DNA of 64,000 nucleotides from Onchocerca lupi (GCA_028564675.1 JAOVVO010000004.1:434001-498000); one strand, 5' to 3'. Positions 25,074-36,510 are shown, numbered from the stretch's first letter. Translations and numbers: made by a program. Notes: a model not told the origin generated them from the sequence alone.

Positions 25074-27371
25074 TTAGAATACTTTCCGTGCAACTTCACG
25101 AATCCATTGTTTAGCAAGTTCCGACTTCATTACTGGAGGTTCTGATATGCGTACTGCTGCTACATTTTCTTTCTTCGAGCTCTAAAAACTGTGACGATAA
25201 GACGGATATAATTTGGAGTTTGTAAGCATCATATTCTGTTAAACCATGAGTATTATGGTGATCTTTTTGGATTACGATTATAATTATAATTATTTGTAGA
25301 TTCTGAGATATGATTTTAACATAAGATATGATAAGACGAAATTTGAAAATCATGACACAAACAAAAAATGATATACAAGCAAATAATCATGATTCTAAAC
25401 ATATGATAAGATGGAATCTAAAATCATGACACAAAGATATGATAAGACGGAATCTAAAATCATGATACAAGCAGAAAATGGTATATGTGGCAAATAGTCA
25501 TGATTCAAAACATACATTTATTATTCGATCTAAGTTGTCTTTGGTTCCTATAGTGTCATCCATTGTTGTTTCTTGAAATGTCAAAATACGTACTGGTTCC
25601 AAAAACGTTACAGTATCTTCATCCTGATCTACCGTAAATGACCCTGTTAGAGATGTTTGTGGCCTACATAACTTCTCGACAAGATTTTTTATTGGTTTTT
25701 TTTGTGCTGAAATTCATAATGAAATCACTTTTCATAATATTTTCAAAAGACATGGAGTATAGCTGCTTTAAATTTTTTCAAATCTTAATAAGCCTGTACT
25801 ATAGCACTTTTTCTTTTTCGTAATAAAATAATTCTCAAAAAGTACCTTGTATGAAAGCACTGTCCAGATTATCTCTTGAAGTGCTCGCTGCTACTTGAAG
25901 TTCTGAAGTTGGTGCTTCTCTGAAGAAAAAAAAAATAATTACCCATATGTCAAGTGATAAAGCACTTATATTTCTTTTTCTGGTGAAGGAAATAAATTAA
26001 CAATTGTTAGTAATCTTCATTAACAGTAGTTAATACAAAAAGAAAATGGAAGCAGACTTACAGATTAAGAACAGAAGTGCAAGGGAGAGAAAGAAGTTGA
26101 TCCATTCTTTTGATCAGCTCGTTATCTATATTTGTATTTTTTGTACTGCTCTCACAGATATCTGCATATACTGTTCGTTAAAATAAAAAACTTGATTATA
26201 TGTTAAAAAATGTCATCTAAAGAATTTCATCTACAGAATACAAAATTTTAATTCCAATTTTATTCTGCAATATAAATCATACGCTCTGTTCTTTTCGTAA
26301 CATCATCAATAACTTCAACCATTTTTATAAAATTTGTGCGCTCAAACTGTCTGGCCTCGAAACGTTCAATTTTCGTTTGTATTTCACGTTTCACTGTCTC
26401 CAGTGTGATCATTAGACTTTCGATCAGTTTCGCAGCATTTCCACAATCTTCAATCCCAGCTTCCAGATAACGCTAAAAAATTAATTATACATAAGACTTA
26501 GCTATATCACTAATACTAATTTATCTTAAGTATTAATACCACCAGTATTAATAATTTACTTAGTCATTTCAATAAATTAGATTATTACAACTTCTATACT
26601 TACTTCGACAACAAAATAAACTATGTTCTTCAAACATTCCTAAAAAAATCCGATGAAATCAAAGCACATAACTTCTTATCTTCGATGAATCAATTTAAAA
26701 ATTAAAACAACTTACATGATATGTCCAATGCTGTGCTTTTTCATTGGCTACATCCCAACCACCTGCTTCTTGGAATTGTTTTAATTTCCCACTGATAAAT
26801 TTCTGGATAGCAGTCATGTATTGGTCATCGCTTATCATCTTCGTCATTTGACCTGTTTTCCAAACAAACCGTGATTGAGTAATAAATAAATGCCAATAGG
26901 AAAGCGCTTTTAGAACGACATGAATAACGTCCTTTTATAAAACAGCGATAGCTTTCCTCAGTCTGTCCACCGATCATTAGATATCATTATCACAGACAAT
27001 CACAACAGATACACTGCTATATCTATCCACTCTGATAGTACGAATCGCCAAAGCGCAAACATAGAATAGATTCAAATTATTTGTATAGAACTACATCGCA
27101 TTTCCAAGGAGGATAAAAAACTATTTGAAATACCATAAAACTGTTCAAAATCATCAATGGTGATTGTTATAAAGTTAGACAGTTCAATTATAAACTAAAT
27201 ATAGGAACTTGGAGTAAATTTAAACTACAAATCACAAGGCCTCGCGCTGTGACTATTGAAGTCTTTGCAGACTAATCGACATGCTATATACATGTCTGCA
27301 AATATGAAGTTACCTTTCACTGCATTTGCACTTGCAAGAAGTGCTATCCAGTTTGGTATCAACAAACACAT
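25074..27371 (-). CDS. Unrecognised helical, coiled-coil-like protein
   Basis: Minus-strand exons in transcription order are 27371-27314, 26852-26716, 26639-26604, 26472-26283, 26170-26062, 25919-25846, 25643-25516 and 25181-25074 (TAA). All phases agree and give 279 residues. The third is a 36-base micro-exon (ECLKNIVYFVVE). I do not recognise the family. The middle (about residues 20-150) is rich in Leu, Ile, Lys and Glu with heptad-like spacing (LIESLMITLETVKREIQTKI), suggesting a coiled coil. The last 120 residues are acidic and Ser/Thr-rich (VDQDEDTV), ending QWIREVARKVF. The 5' end is uncertain. The model starts MCLLIPNW, but in-phase alternatives exist through open stretches at 27390-27480 (NENIRPDEDAREIATK) and 27540-27626, joined by introns of 60-70 bases, with a good acceptor (cattttacag) at 27651 that could be a trans-splice site. 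The gene is divergent from PDIA6. Confidence 0.6.
25318..25515. repeat. Intronic imperfect tandem repeat
   Basis: Inside the last intron of the minus-strand gene, a unit beginning TATGATAAGACGGAATCTAA and running on with ATCATGACACAA occurs three times, at about 25326, 25400 and 25437. Some copies carry an extra tail ATGATATACAAGCAAATA and ATCATGATTC. It is a local imperfect tandem array. Confidence 0.7.
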
Positions 27372-27651
27372 TCATCGTAAGCATCGTATAAATATTTTGC
27401 AACCTGCAAAACTTAAAATCCAAATTTTGGTTGCTATCTCGCGCGCATCTTCATCGGGACGAATATTCTCGTTCTGAAACTATGATCCCATCGCTCGTAT
27501 GGTCATTGCTTTATTTGCTGACGTTGACTTGTGTGGTTCAACAATACATGCTGATGTTGGTTTGTGAAGTTGTCTGGAATTAGGTTGACTATTGCGTGGT
27601 CTTTGATCTTGTTGGGGATGTTTCATTTAAATACCTATGAGTATATCCATC

Positions 27652-28125
27652 TGTAAAATGAAGTTTAAATATTACAAAACCTCAGCATACTCCAACCTCT
27701 ACAAAACTGCCATGTTATCATGATATTTGGACGAAAGTATTACGATATTAACTCATTTGATAGTCGCTGGTTACAAAGTTCATATTTCCTTCTAGTTTCC
27801 ATATGCTTTCTTCTAATTTTATTCGTCGAAACTTTCTGCTTATCTTCCTTCTTTTTCTTTTCTCTCACACGCAGTTTATGAAGACTAAACAAGAATATAT
27901 TTTGATGTGATCTATAAATTTATTTGCTTCTCTTAATTGTGAAATTTGAAAAATTACTTCGCTGCGAGATCCTGTCAAACAATTGGTATGACGTCGACAT
28001 TTCGATTATTTCAGAAGTGCGACAGCCAATCGAATCATTTCACGCAGTACGCGCGACAGCCACCTCCATTTCTCTCTCTTTCACTACAAAAAAAAAGCGA
28101 ACCTTCAAAGTAGCTGGAATTCACA
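27652..28125. promoter_or_regulatory. Divergent upstream region with ER-stress-like elements
   Basis: This interval separates the minus-strand helical-protein gene from PDIA6. At 28026-28044 a CCAAT box is followed after exactly nine bases by TCACG, one base off the ER stress response element CCAAT-N9-CCACG. At 27989-27996 TGACGTCG is one base off the UPR element core TGACGTGG and contains a CRE-like core. Both fit the ER-folding role of the downstream gene. Acceptor-like sites at 28014 (tttcag) and 28113 (tag) may be trans-splice sites. If the first is used, the CCAAT element would lie in transcribed leader, so its role is inferred. Confidence 0.4.
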
Positions 28126-30967
28126 ATGAAGTCACTTCTCTTAACAGGTACTTTTTTCTGTTGTCAGATAATAGTCGCTGGCTCTATGATGAGCCATGAT
28201 CTAATTTGTTATAATTCAAGCAAATAACCAAACTCGATCTCTCCCTCATTTCTTCGCATGAATTATCTATATCATCGTATTCTATCCTAAACTGTGCTTT
28301 AAACTGTGTTTAAATTATTTATATCTTCTTAAAGAACTTTAACATTTTCTTTCGAAGAACCAAGAGCTAGAAAAACTGATTGACATTAAATAAAAGATAG
28401 AAGAGGAAATATGTAATATTGCATGTGCTTTGCAATATAAATGTTCATTTAAATTATAATGATCTATTAAATTTTTATTCGAGCTGGTGATGAAACTTTA
28501 TTAAAGTTTGTAAAGTCAGTTTTGATATACACAAGATTTAGAATGCTATTTATTTATTTATTAATGATCTTATATCATCCAGGATCAGAAATCGAAGGAA
28601 CATTGTATATGCGTTGTACATAAAATTAATGAAAAATACTAACTGAAGTTTAGCAACTCGAAATGCAAAATTTATCGGACGTAATACATTGATATTAAAT
28701 TGATTTAAAAAGAAGGTATTTTCATTTGAATATTTTTGTTAATAGTCTTTGTCATTCATAATTTTTTTTACAGTTCTGATTGGATTATCTCATGCATTGT
28801 ATGACGGTAATCGTGATATAATCCAATTAACAAAATCGAATTTCAACAGTGAAGTATTGAAAAGTGATGAAATATGGATTGTTGAATTTTTTGCGCCATG
28901 GTAAGTTATTGAATGTTATGTTGTGTCGCTTTGACTTACCTCTCGTATGTTTTATTTCTGTCAGCTTCTTACAGGTGTGGTCATTGCCAGCAATTAGTTC
29001 CGGAGTATACGAAGCTAGCAAATGCCTTGAAAGGTATTTTCAAAGTTGGAGCGGTGGATATGACACAACATCAATCAGTGGGTGCACCCTATAATGTACA
29101 AGGCTTCCCTACAATAAAAATATTTGGCGCTAATAAGAAAGTTCCAGTGGATTACCAAGGCTAGTTTCTTCTTATATTTTTGGATTACCTTTTAAACTAG
29201 TTTCATATTCATAATGTAGATAATTCTCTTTATTTTTTTCACCTTTTTTTGTCGAAACTTCGAGATCTTTCTCATTCATTCAAAATGAAGGAATTAGTAT
29301 TCTTGCAACACTCTGATTTTGCTCTTGAGATTTCAAAACAATTTAAAACTGTTTGAAAATCGCAAACATAAAATCATTCAAGGTCCTCGTACCGCACAGG
29401 CTATGGCAGATTCGTTAATGAATGAACTTCGAAAAACAATAAATGCGAAATTGGGTGTTAGCGATTCAAGCAGATCGGGTAGTTCTAGTGATAAGAAAGA
29501 CAGCGGTAAACATGTGATTGAATTGACCGATAGCAATTTTGAGGAGTATGTGCTTCATAGTAAAGATATTTGGCTTGTGGAATTCTTTGCACCGTGGTGC
29601 GGTCATTGTAAAGCTTTGAAACCACATTGGGAAGCAGCTGCTTCGGAATTGGCTGGTAAAATAAAGGTAATTGAGCTGTTTTCTTTTTCATTATAAGCTC
29701 AATGATTTCGTACGAATGCTACTTACTAAAATTATTTGCTTAATTGTATATTTATAGTTATAATTTTCAAAAAAGACTATTTTTTAAGTTAGTTATCATT
29801 AAAAATTATTGCTTTTGGACCAGTGATTTTCACAAAAATCAGTGTATTCCAGCTTGGTGCTGTGGATGCAACAGTGTATCAATCGTTAGCGGCACGTTTC
29901 GGTATTAAAGGTTATCCAACGATCAAATATTTCGCACCAGGTTCAAGCGCTAGGGATGCTGAAGATTATGTTGGTGGACGAACCAGTGATGATATTGTTC
30001 AATATGCACTAAACAAAGTAAGAGCTTTGTTTTGACAGCACTTTATTGATTACGGTATTACATGTATATTGAGTATTACTGGAGTCACAGTCTTTTAGAT
30101 TTGTTTTAAATTCTAAAATTTAAATAAACATTATAGTGAATGGTAATCATTCGGCCAGTGAAAAAAAATAATCGAAGACATGATTTTCTTTGTTTCCAGG
30201 TTGCTGAAAATATGCCAGCACCAGAAATTATTGAAGCAGTTTCACAAGAAGTTGTCGAAAATGCTTGCAAGGAAAAGCAACTTTGTATAATTGCTGTATT
30301 ACCGCATATTCTCGACTGTCAAAGTAGCTGTCGAAACGATTATTTGAAAGTACTATATTTTGTTAATAGAGCATATTTGAAAAGTTTTAAATCACTTCGT
30401 ATGATCATTGTATTTGTATTACAATTTATTGATTTTACTTTAGGTACTGAAAGAATTGGCAGAAAAATTCAAACGAAATATATGGGGCTGGGTATGGACA
30501 GAGGCAGGTAAACAAACCGAACTGGAGGAAGCATTTGGCATGGGTGGTTTCGGTTATCCAGCTTTAGCAGCGATGAGCTATCGTAAAATGAAATTTTCAA
30601 TGTTAAAAGTTTGTCTTCGGTTCTCCTGAGTACGATAGTTGTATTTTCCAGTATTACTACGTTCGCATAGGATTATTTTGAAAATCAATTATTGGTAGAG
30701 GAATTTTTTTGATTGCATCTTGTGGAAGTCAATTGAAGAATTTTCGAATTTCAGGGTTCATTTGGCGTCTCCGGAATAAATGAATTTTTAAGGGATCTTT
30801 CTTATGGCAAAGGTCAAACAGCACCAATGAAAGATGCACAATTTCCGAAAATCTTAAATGTAGAACCATGGGACGGCAAGGATGGCGAAATACCTGTTGA
30901 AGAAGATATCGACGTTTCAGATGTTGATTTGGATGAAGAAGAGAAGCCCAGGAAAATTGAACTGTAG
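28126..30967 (+). CDS. PDIA6: Protein disulfide isomerase, PDIA6/P5 type
   Basis: Eight exons (28126-28147, 28774-28900, 28975-29159, 29383-29666, 29853-30017, 30200-30349, 30444-30608, 30755-30967) encode 436 residues, very close to the 440 of human PDIA6. Order: signal peptide (residues 1 to about 16, MKSLLLTVLIGLSHA), thioredoxin a domain with FFAPWCGHC, Ser/Lys-rich linker, second a domain with FFAPWCGHC, then a b-type domain (FGYPALAAM) and an acidic tail (VEEDIDVSDVDLDEEE). Both CGHC sites are intact, so it should catalyse disulfide exchange in the ER lumen. In other animals P5 also binds BiP and damps IRE1/PERK signalling. The C-terminus is KIEL rather than KDEL. The first active-site Trp codon is split by intron 2. 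Intron 3 (29160-29382) has no GT donor at the required position and appears to use GC, and its acceptor is AAG. The start is the only ATG before the signal peptide. Confidence 0.95.
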
Positions 30968-31165
30968 TTTAAGATTGATTCGAAAAATACCTCTTTCCAA
31001 ACTATAGTCGTTTCTTATAGTGATTTTTCAAAACGGTGACGTACCTCACAGTTTACCAAGCTTTAATTTTTGATTTTTCCTTCTCTTTCAGTGGCATATC
31101 TCATACTTCTGCATTACGAATTTTTTTTTTAAATTTGAACAACTTGTTTCTTGGAAAAAGTGGAC

Positions 31166-31220
31166 CTTATTGATATTATGCATTTCTTGTGTAAACTTAT
31201 TGATATTATGCATTTTGTGA
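31166..31220. repeat. Tandem duplication, 30-base unit
   Basis: The unit beginning CTTATTGATATTATGCATTT at 31166 is repeated directly from 31196, nearly identical over the first 22 bases. Confidence 0.8.
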
Positions 31221-32503
31221 ACAGATAAAACGAGGAAAATACGATTTGTCCAGCAAATATTTGTTTAAAACGGCTTTAATTATGAGTAATATTAACGTTT
31301 AGTACTGATTCATTTTTACGAATATAGATGGATGATAAGTACCCATATTTACTGATCCTAACAAAGACAAGATACGAATGTATTTACGCGCATTATTACT
31401 TGTACAGATTCAGCTGCATCACAGAAAAAATTATTTTGACATATTGAGTTTTCGGATTATGTTCTATAGGCCACCTTTACTTTAAATTATTATTGTTTAT
31501 CACTTTTCGAAAGTTAATTGTTTATGCGATGTGTATTACCTTTGTTTTATTGTTGTTCCAGCGCTATATATTACATATTCATTTACCATAATCATAACTT
31601 GTCATGTGTTATTATTGAGCAGAGAACGAATTTTTGCGGTCTTATGCCAGTTCCTATTTTTTCCGAAACATGCTGTTGATATAAAGCATTTATTGCACTT
31701 AGAACAGTCGAGTCAATAGAAGTTTGCCAACAGACTCAATTGATAAAATGAATTGCAATATGCAACATCATCACATGCATAATACTCGAGATATTTATTG
31801 GTAATGATTTTTCAAACTGAGATATTCAAAGGACTGGTTTTCCAAATTACTTTTATTTCTGAAGTAAAAAAGTGCAAAGGAATCAAGACTGCGACTGCTC
31901 TGCGAGCATAAACATCATCTAGAGTTCATGTTTCAGTTTTCCATTGCTTAGCCACGAACCTAGGTATTATTATGATCAGGTAGGGCTGAAGGACCCAGAG
32001 CGAAAATTAAGTTCATTAGAATTTTGTGATAGTAATATCTTTTTGTCATTAAAGCACATTTTGAAAGAACGAAGGGACATTTTTGGATAAGCGGTTGTTC
32101 AGTAATTTTATCCACAACGCCTGTTTTATGTACAGGAAAAAATTCTATTGGTGCCGTAATACATTCTACTTGATAGAAATAAAGCTGCTATAAGATAAAT
32201 AAGATTCCATGTTTGTTGCTAGGGAAACACCTAGAACATAACTAGTCCTGTCACAAGATGGAGCAGAGAAATATGCTTACATGGCCTCAGAGCGGTTGAA
32301 GGCCAGGTTTCATTTTACATATAATCGAAATCTGTATCATAGAATAAGACAAAAAGCGTATAAAAAAGACACTTTCATTTTGAATGCATCCTAAAAATAA
32401 TACAATTTCTGGGAGTTCCCTTGTATAGTTTTCCAGTTGAATTATCAAGAGAAAATTTGTTGAGGTGTAAATCACCAAATGTTTCTTCGATAAAAAATGT
32501 CAG

Positions 32504-32547
32504 TTTCAAAACGGAGATGAATTTGTAGGCATCATTCTGTGAGCTCT
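32504..32547 (+). repeat. Inverted partial copy of transposase-gene 3' end
   Basis: TTTCAAAACGGAGATGAATT and the following 24 bases match the minus-strand sequence of the transposase-derived gene at 32982-32939 with about six mismatches in 44. On the plus strand the copy reads FQNGDEFVGIIL and then a stop. It lies about 390 bp from the gene's stop in opposite orientation. It may be a decayed second copy or part of an element end. Confidence 0.7.
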
Positions 32548-32810
32548 CTTCTAAAGCTTTTCTCTAAAGCATAAGATTTCATACATTAGTAAAACTAGCA
32601 GCAATTTAAAATAAAGATTCTCTTGAAAAACTAATATTTAAAAAAATACATGTTAAATGCAAAGGAACTGCACAAGAATTGACGCAATCTAAATTTCTTT
32701 TAAGAAAAAAATGATTTAGCTTGATTCAAGATGATTCACAACAAAAAGAAATTCTTGCCGATGTACAACAGCATCAATGCAGAGTCAAAAAACGGAAACA
32801 AACAAAGTCG

Positions 32811-32858
32811 TGTACAACCTATGAAGCATAAATGTGTACAACCTATAAAGCATAAATT
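32811..32858. repeat. Tandem duplication, 24-base unit
   Basis: TGTACAACCTATGAAGCATA plus AATG at 32811-32834 is followed directly by a second copy at 32835-32858 with two mismatches. Confidence 0.85.
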
Positions 32859-32921
32859 CCAAAAAAAAATTAATAAAATTTTTTCTCGTGAAATTTCTAA
32901 AATTAATGAAACTAACAGATA

Positions 32922-34848
32922 CTAAGAAACATGTAATAATGGAGCCCATAAAATGATGCCTGCAAATTCGTCTCCGTTTTGAAACGTTCTGCGAAATAGA
33001 AATTCCCTGATATACCCCTCAAAATGTGCCTTGCAAGTTCCATTCATAGCAAGAAATTTTGCTTTTGCTTCGTTACAAATATTTTGCAGTAAGACATTAT
33101 TAACACTCAGCTTTTGCCCGTTGATTGACTCAAATCTCTCCATATAACTTTCCGTAATAAAAATCGGATAATCTAGTTGATTCAGTCCATCGATGTAGGT
33201 TCCTTCATCGGAAATCAAAATAGTGTCAGGCAGAATCCATTCCAATACTTTCTCTTTCAGACGTTCGGTTGTATAATCTTTAATTGCAATAATTATACAA
33301 TTTTCTGTTTCTCGTTCCACCATACCAATCAAATACGGATGCTGTTCACCAATTCTTGTTTTGTACAAAATCAGTCGTCCAATTTCCACCACAACACCTA
33401 AAATATTTTAGATAACAGAAAAATATATACAAATAGTTCAACTGTTGCCTCAAGATGTTGTAAACAAAAATTTATTCATTTATTTCAATTAATGAAAAGC
33501 TAAATAATTGTAAAATTACAATTTGAAAAATTACGACCAAACTATTTAAGAAGTATTCATAGTTAGATACTGTACTGCGTCAAAAAAAAAAAAAAAAAAA
33601 AGTACCTAACCATTTTTCCAAATCAATCATAAAACTACTTCAGTGGCTTACCCGGACCACCAATTGGTGTCTGACTTGCTTCAACAAAACCGGACGCAAT
33701 TTGTCGCATATAATCTGCCCAAGCAACAGACATTTCGCTACTGAAATGAGTGTGCAGACGAATTTCATGCAATTTATAGTTTTGCGCCCATAAATACATA
33801 AATTCAATGACATCAGCTATTGACAAATGATGACCATGGAATATACTTCCATGTCGGATGGATAATGACGAACAGTAATTTCGTTTCCTGCCATTTCTTC
33901 GTTCTTGCTTTGTAACCACATGCATACACCTCCACTATAACTTGATGGATTAATTATGTATTAGAGCAAATTATAAATAAAAGAGAAGTGAAAAAATGAC
34001 TATCAGAATCTTAGTTGCGAACGTGCAAAACAATTTACAAATAGATATGAGGATGCAATTTTTGAGAAACATAGTTAGCTCGTTCTCAACGTAACGGATT
34101 CAATTGCCTAAGAAATAAAAGAAGTATGTAACTCCAATAGTATCTTATTTTATGTCCTATAAAGAAAAAAGCATGAAAATGGCATAAAGCTGATTAGTTT
34201 ACACCAAACTTTCAGAAAAAACTGATACACACTTATTAAATCCACTTTTCTAAGCAAACTTTCGCACAAATTAAAATACAGTAATTTCACATAGTAAGTA
34301 CAGTATCGCACTAATGGATACAGTATTGACAGCAAAGAAATCGAAAATTAAAGACAACTAGGACTAAGCTCCTCTGTATCTAGTATTTCGTCCGACGGTA
34401 TTTGACAGATGTAAAATTCATGATAATATATGAAAAGCATTAGATGTGGTAAAATTGACGCAATCATTTGTCTTCTTGTGACAATTATTCAATTATATTC
34501 ACTAAAACAACTTCCAGATTTCATGATAACTAAAATTAGAATCATGTTTCGTATAAATCGTGTCGGATTATTTTTACAAAAGTTTACATTAGTCTACTGC
34601 GATTTTACTTTTGGTCCAACCTGTAAACCATCAAGTCCATTCCTGCTCCATAGAAGCATCATTTGTCCGCAGCGCTTACAGACCATTGAATTTGAAATTA
34701 AGTTGTATCGTGCGGCGAATTCAATAGCCATTTCATTCGGTGAGATCAATTGTAACAGCTGGTTATAAGTAAGACCATGCAGCTTCGACAATCGTTCATC
34801 CCATGAAATAACTTCTTCGGGTTTCACAATATAATATCGCGATGACAT
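32922..34848 (-). CDS. ISXO2/Merlin-like transposase-derived gene
   Basis: Three minus-strand exons join in phase: 34848-34621, 33934-33652 and 33397-32922 (TAG), giving 328 residues. The N-terminal half holds a helical leader and a zinc ribbon (CKRCGQMM, then WRCMHVV and NYCSSLSIRHGSIF), as in IS1595/ISXO2 transposases and the eukaryotic Merlin family. Next comes a helical stretch (IADVIEFMYLWAQNYK) and the catalytic RNase-H-like region (GVVVEIGRLILYKTR, YLIGMVERE, TILISDEGTYIDGL). The first catalytic Asp, expected as VEIDE, is replaced by Gly (VEIGR), and no HTN-x-IE-type third motif is visible; the second Asp (ISDEG) is kept. The frame is nonetheless fully open and properly spliced. That argues for a host gene derived from a transposase rather than an active element. 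Inverted terminal repeats were not found. Confidence 0.75.
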
Positions 34849-36123
34849 CTTTCCACTTAAAAAAATGGTTTGCATCTTTATAAAAGAGGATAGTGAACCC
34901 CGAGAAGTTTAATGATTCAAAAACCATTTTAATAACAGTAAAAAGGAGTGATATCGATACCACTGACACAATTTGGTATTAAGTTCTATAATTGATTTCT
35001 CACTTGGAAAACACCCGAAAAACCAAAAATGAAATGAAAATTGTACAAGCAGAAAAACAATGATATAATATTATGCGGTACCTTCAGTAGTACTTGCATC
35101 AACTATACTTCACTATCATTATAAGATATTCCGATAACAGGGAAATCTAAATTCGTGATCAGCATGCACAGAAATCCTCAAATCGTTATCATATATTACC
35201 TAAAGAAATGTTCATTAATGAATCTGAAATTTACTGATAAGTAAAATGAACGACTCAAAGCAAAGTGATGTAAAAGAACAAATACAATGGCAATGAAATG
35301 CATTCCCACTTGAACATAACTTTCTGCTTGCTCCATTAATAATGATTCTTCATTATTTTGAAAATAAGTTTTATTGTACGATAATAGCAATTAATTTATT
35401 TCACTTAATTTCACTCAGTGATATGAATCTCAAAAAAAGACGCCCGAATTCTGAAAAACTATACCGATAGCAGTTATGCATCACACTGCAGGATGATCTG
35501 CGAATTCTCTTTTTAAAATTCAAAAATTTCATTCCATTAAACATTACATTGCTTCTTTTTTCTCATCTACTTTTAAACAGGCATAAAATGCTATACAGAT
35601 ATTTTGGTACAGCCAATAACAGAAAAGAGAAGTATTGGAAGATACGTCCGAGGACAAATATTGAGAGATGTCCTAATACAAATATTGGAATGAATTCTAA
35701 AATATCTCCCAACACTTCTCTTTTCTGTTATTGGTACTCCATATAATACTTGATAACTTTAAGTAAGAAAAATAAAGGTGATGTAATGTTTAAATAAAAT
35801 GAAATTCGCTCAGCAGTGGAAGTAAAATTAAAGTCTTAATTTAGATTATTTAGACTGCAGTGGGAGCAAAATTAAAATTGAAATAAATGTCCTTTGCAAT
35901 AAAACACCAATTATTTCTCTACAGCAAATATCAGAATAATAATGCTGCTCGAAGATTCCTCAAAAAGTTTAATGATCAATCAATCAGTCTGCTGTTCAAA
36001 TGTTACCCATAGAAAAATTTATATAAATTTTTTATATAAAAAAAGAATAATCTCATTTTCAAAGATTATTTATTTCTCAAGATTACTGTCTATAAATTAT
36101 GTCCTCCTGTTGAAAATCATGCT
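34849..36123. other. Intergenic with hairpin
   Basis: No gene is supported. A strong inverted repeat at 35606-35740 is listed separately. A loose direct duplication (GCAGTGGAAGTAAAATTAAA and a variant) lies at about 35813-35878. A poly-A tract lies outside at 33583-33601, in an intron of the preceding gene. Confidence 0.4.
35606..35740. repeat. Inverted repeat, about 40-bp arms
   Basis: The left arm (about 35606-35645, core CAATAACAGAAAAGAGAAGT) pairs with the right arm (about 35703-35740) over some 40 bases with a handful of mismatches, around a 57-base loop. It resembles a short foldback element. Confidence 0.8.
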
Positions 36124-36215
36124 ATGATTTTTCTGACACCTTTTTTGGAAGTAATTCCAAAAATACCGCGTTAAATAATTGAGTATTATCAGCAACGATC
36201 AGTCCATCTTGTTTA
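36124..36215 (-). pseudogene. Possible bacterial methyltransferase fragment
   Basis: On the minus strand an open stretch ends in TAG at 36126-36124 and reads KQDGLIVADNTQLFN followed by AVFLELLPKKVSEKS. The GLIVADN motif is like the end of the Rossmann core of class I O-methyltransferases of alphaproteobacteria. It lies on the same strand as the addA, coxA and nuoM fragments that follow, so it may be the first piece of the same mosaic. The match is short and could be chance. Confidence 0.3.
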
Positions 36216-36304
36216 AATGTAGCTCTGCCCAATGTAAGTATTTAGGAGTTAAGTTTTTGCTTTTTATATCATATCTTTATCAAGCGGACAACAGTTTTCT
36301 TCGC

Positions 36305-36396
36305 AAATCTAATATGAAAGAATTTTATCTATTACGGGAAGCAATCAAGCAATCAAGTTGCTTCCGCAATAGATAAAATTCTTTCAATTAGATTTA
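36305..36396. repeat. Hairpin, 39-bp arms
   Basis: 36305-36343 and 36358-36396 are inverted copies with only a few mismatches (core GAAAGAATTTTATCTATT), separated by a 14-base loop. Confidence 0.9.
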
Positions 36397-36445
36397 CCAA
36401 AAAAACTGGTGTCAAACGTTTAATAAGCATGTGAAAGTCATATCG

Positions 36446-36510
36446 AGTTTTGTTCATTTAGTTCCATTTGCTCTCAAAAAAAGAGCAAATGAAACTAAAT
36501 GAACAAAACT
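36446..36510. repeat. Hairpin, 29-bp arms
   Basis: 36446-36474 and 36482-36510 pair over 29 bases with one mismatch and a 7-base A-rich loop (core TTTTGTTCATTTAGTT). It is compact enough to look like a small-RNA precursor, though nothing else supports that. Confidence 0.9.

Larger units (their letters stand above)
30968..32921. other. Intergenic with small duplications
   Basis: No gene is supported. A 30-base tandem duplication lies at 31166-31220 and a 24-base one at 32811-32858. At 32504-32547 there is an inverted partial copy of the 3' end of the neighbouring transposase-derived gene (listed separately). Confidence 0.45.
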
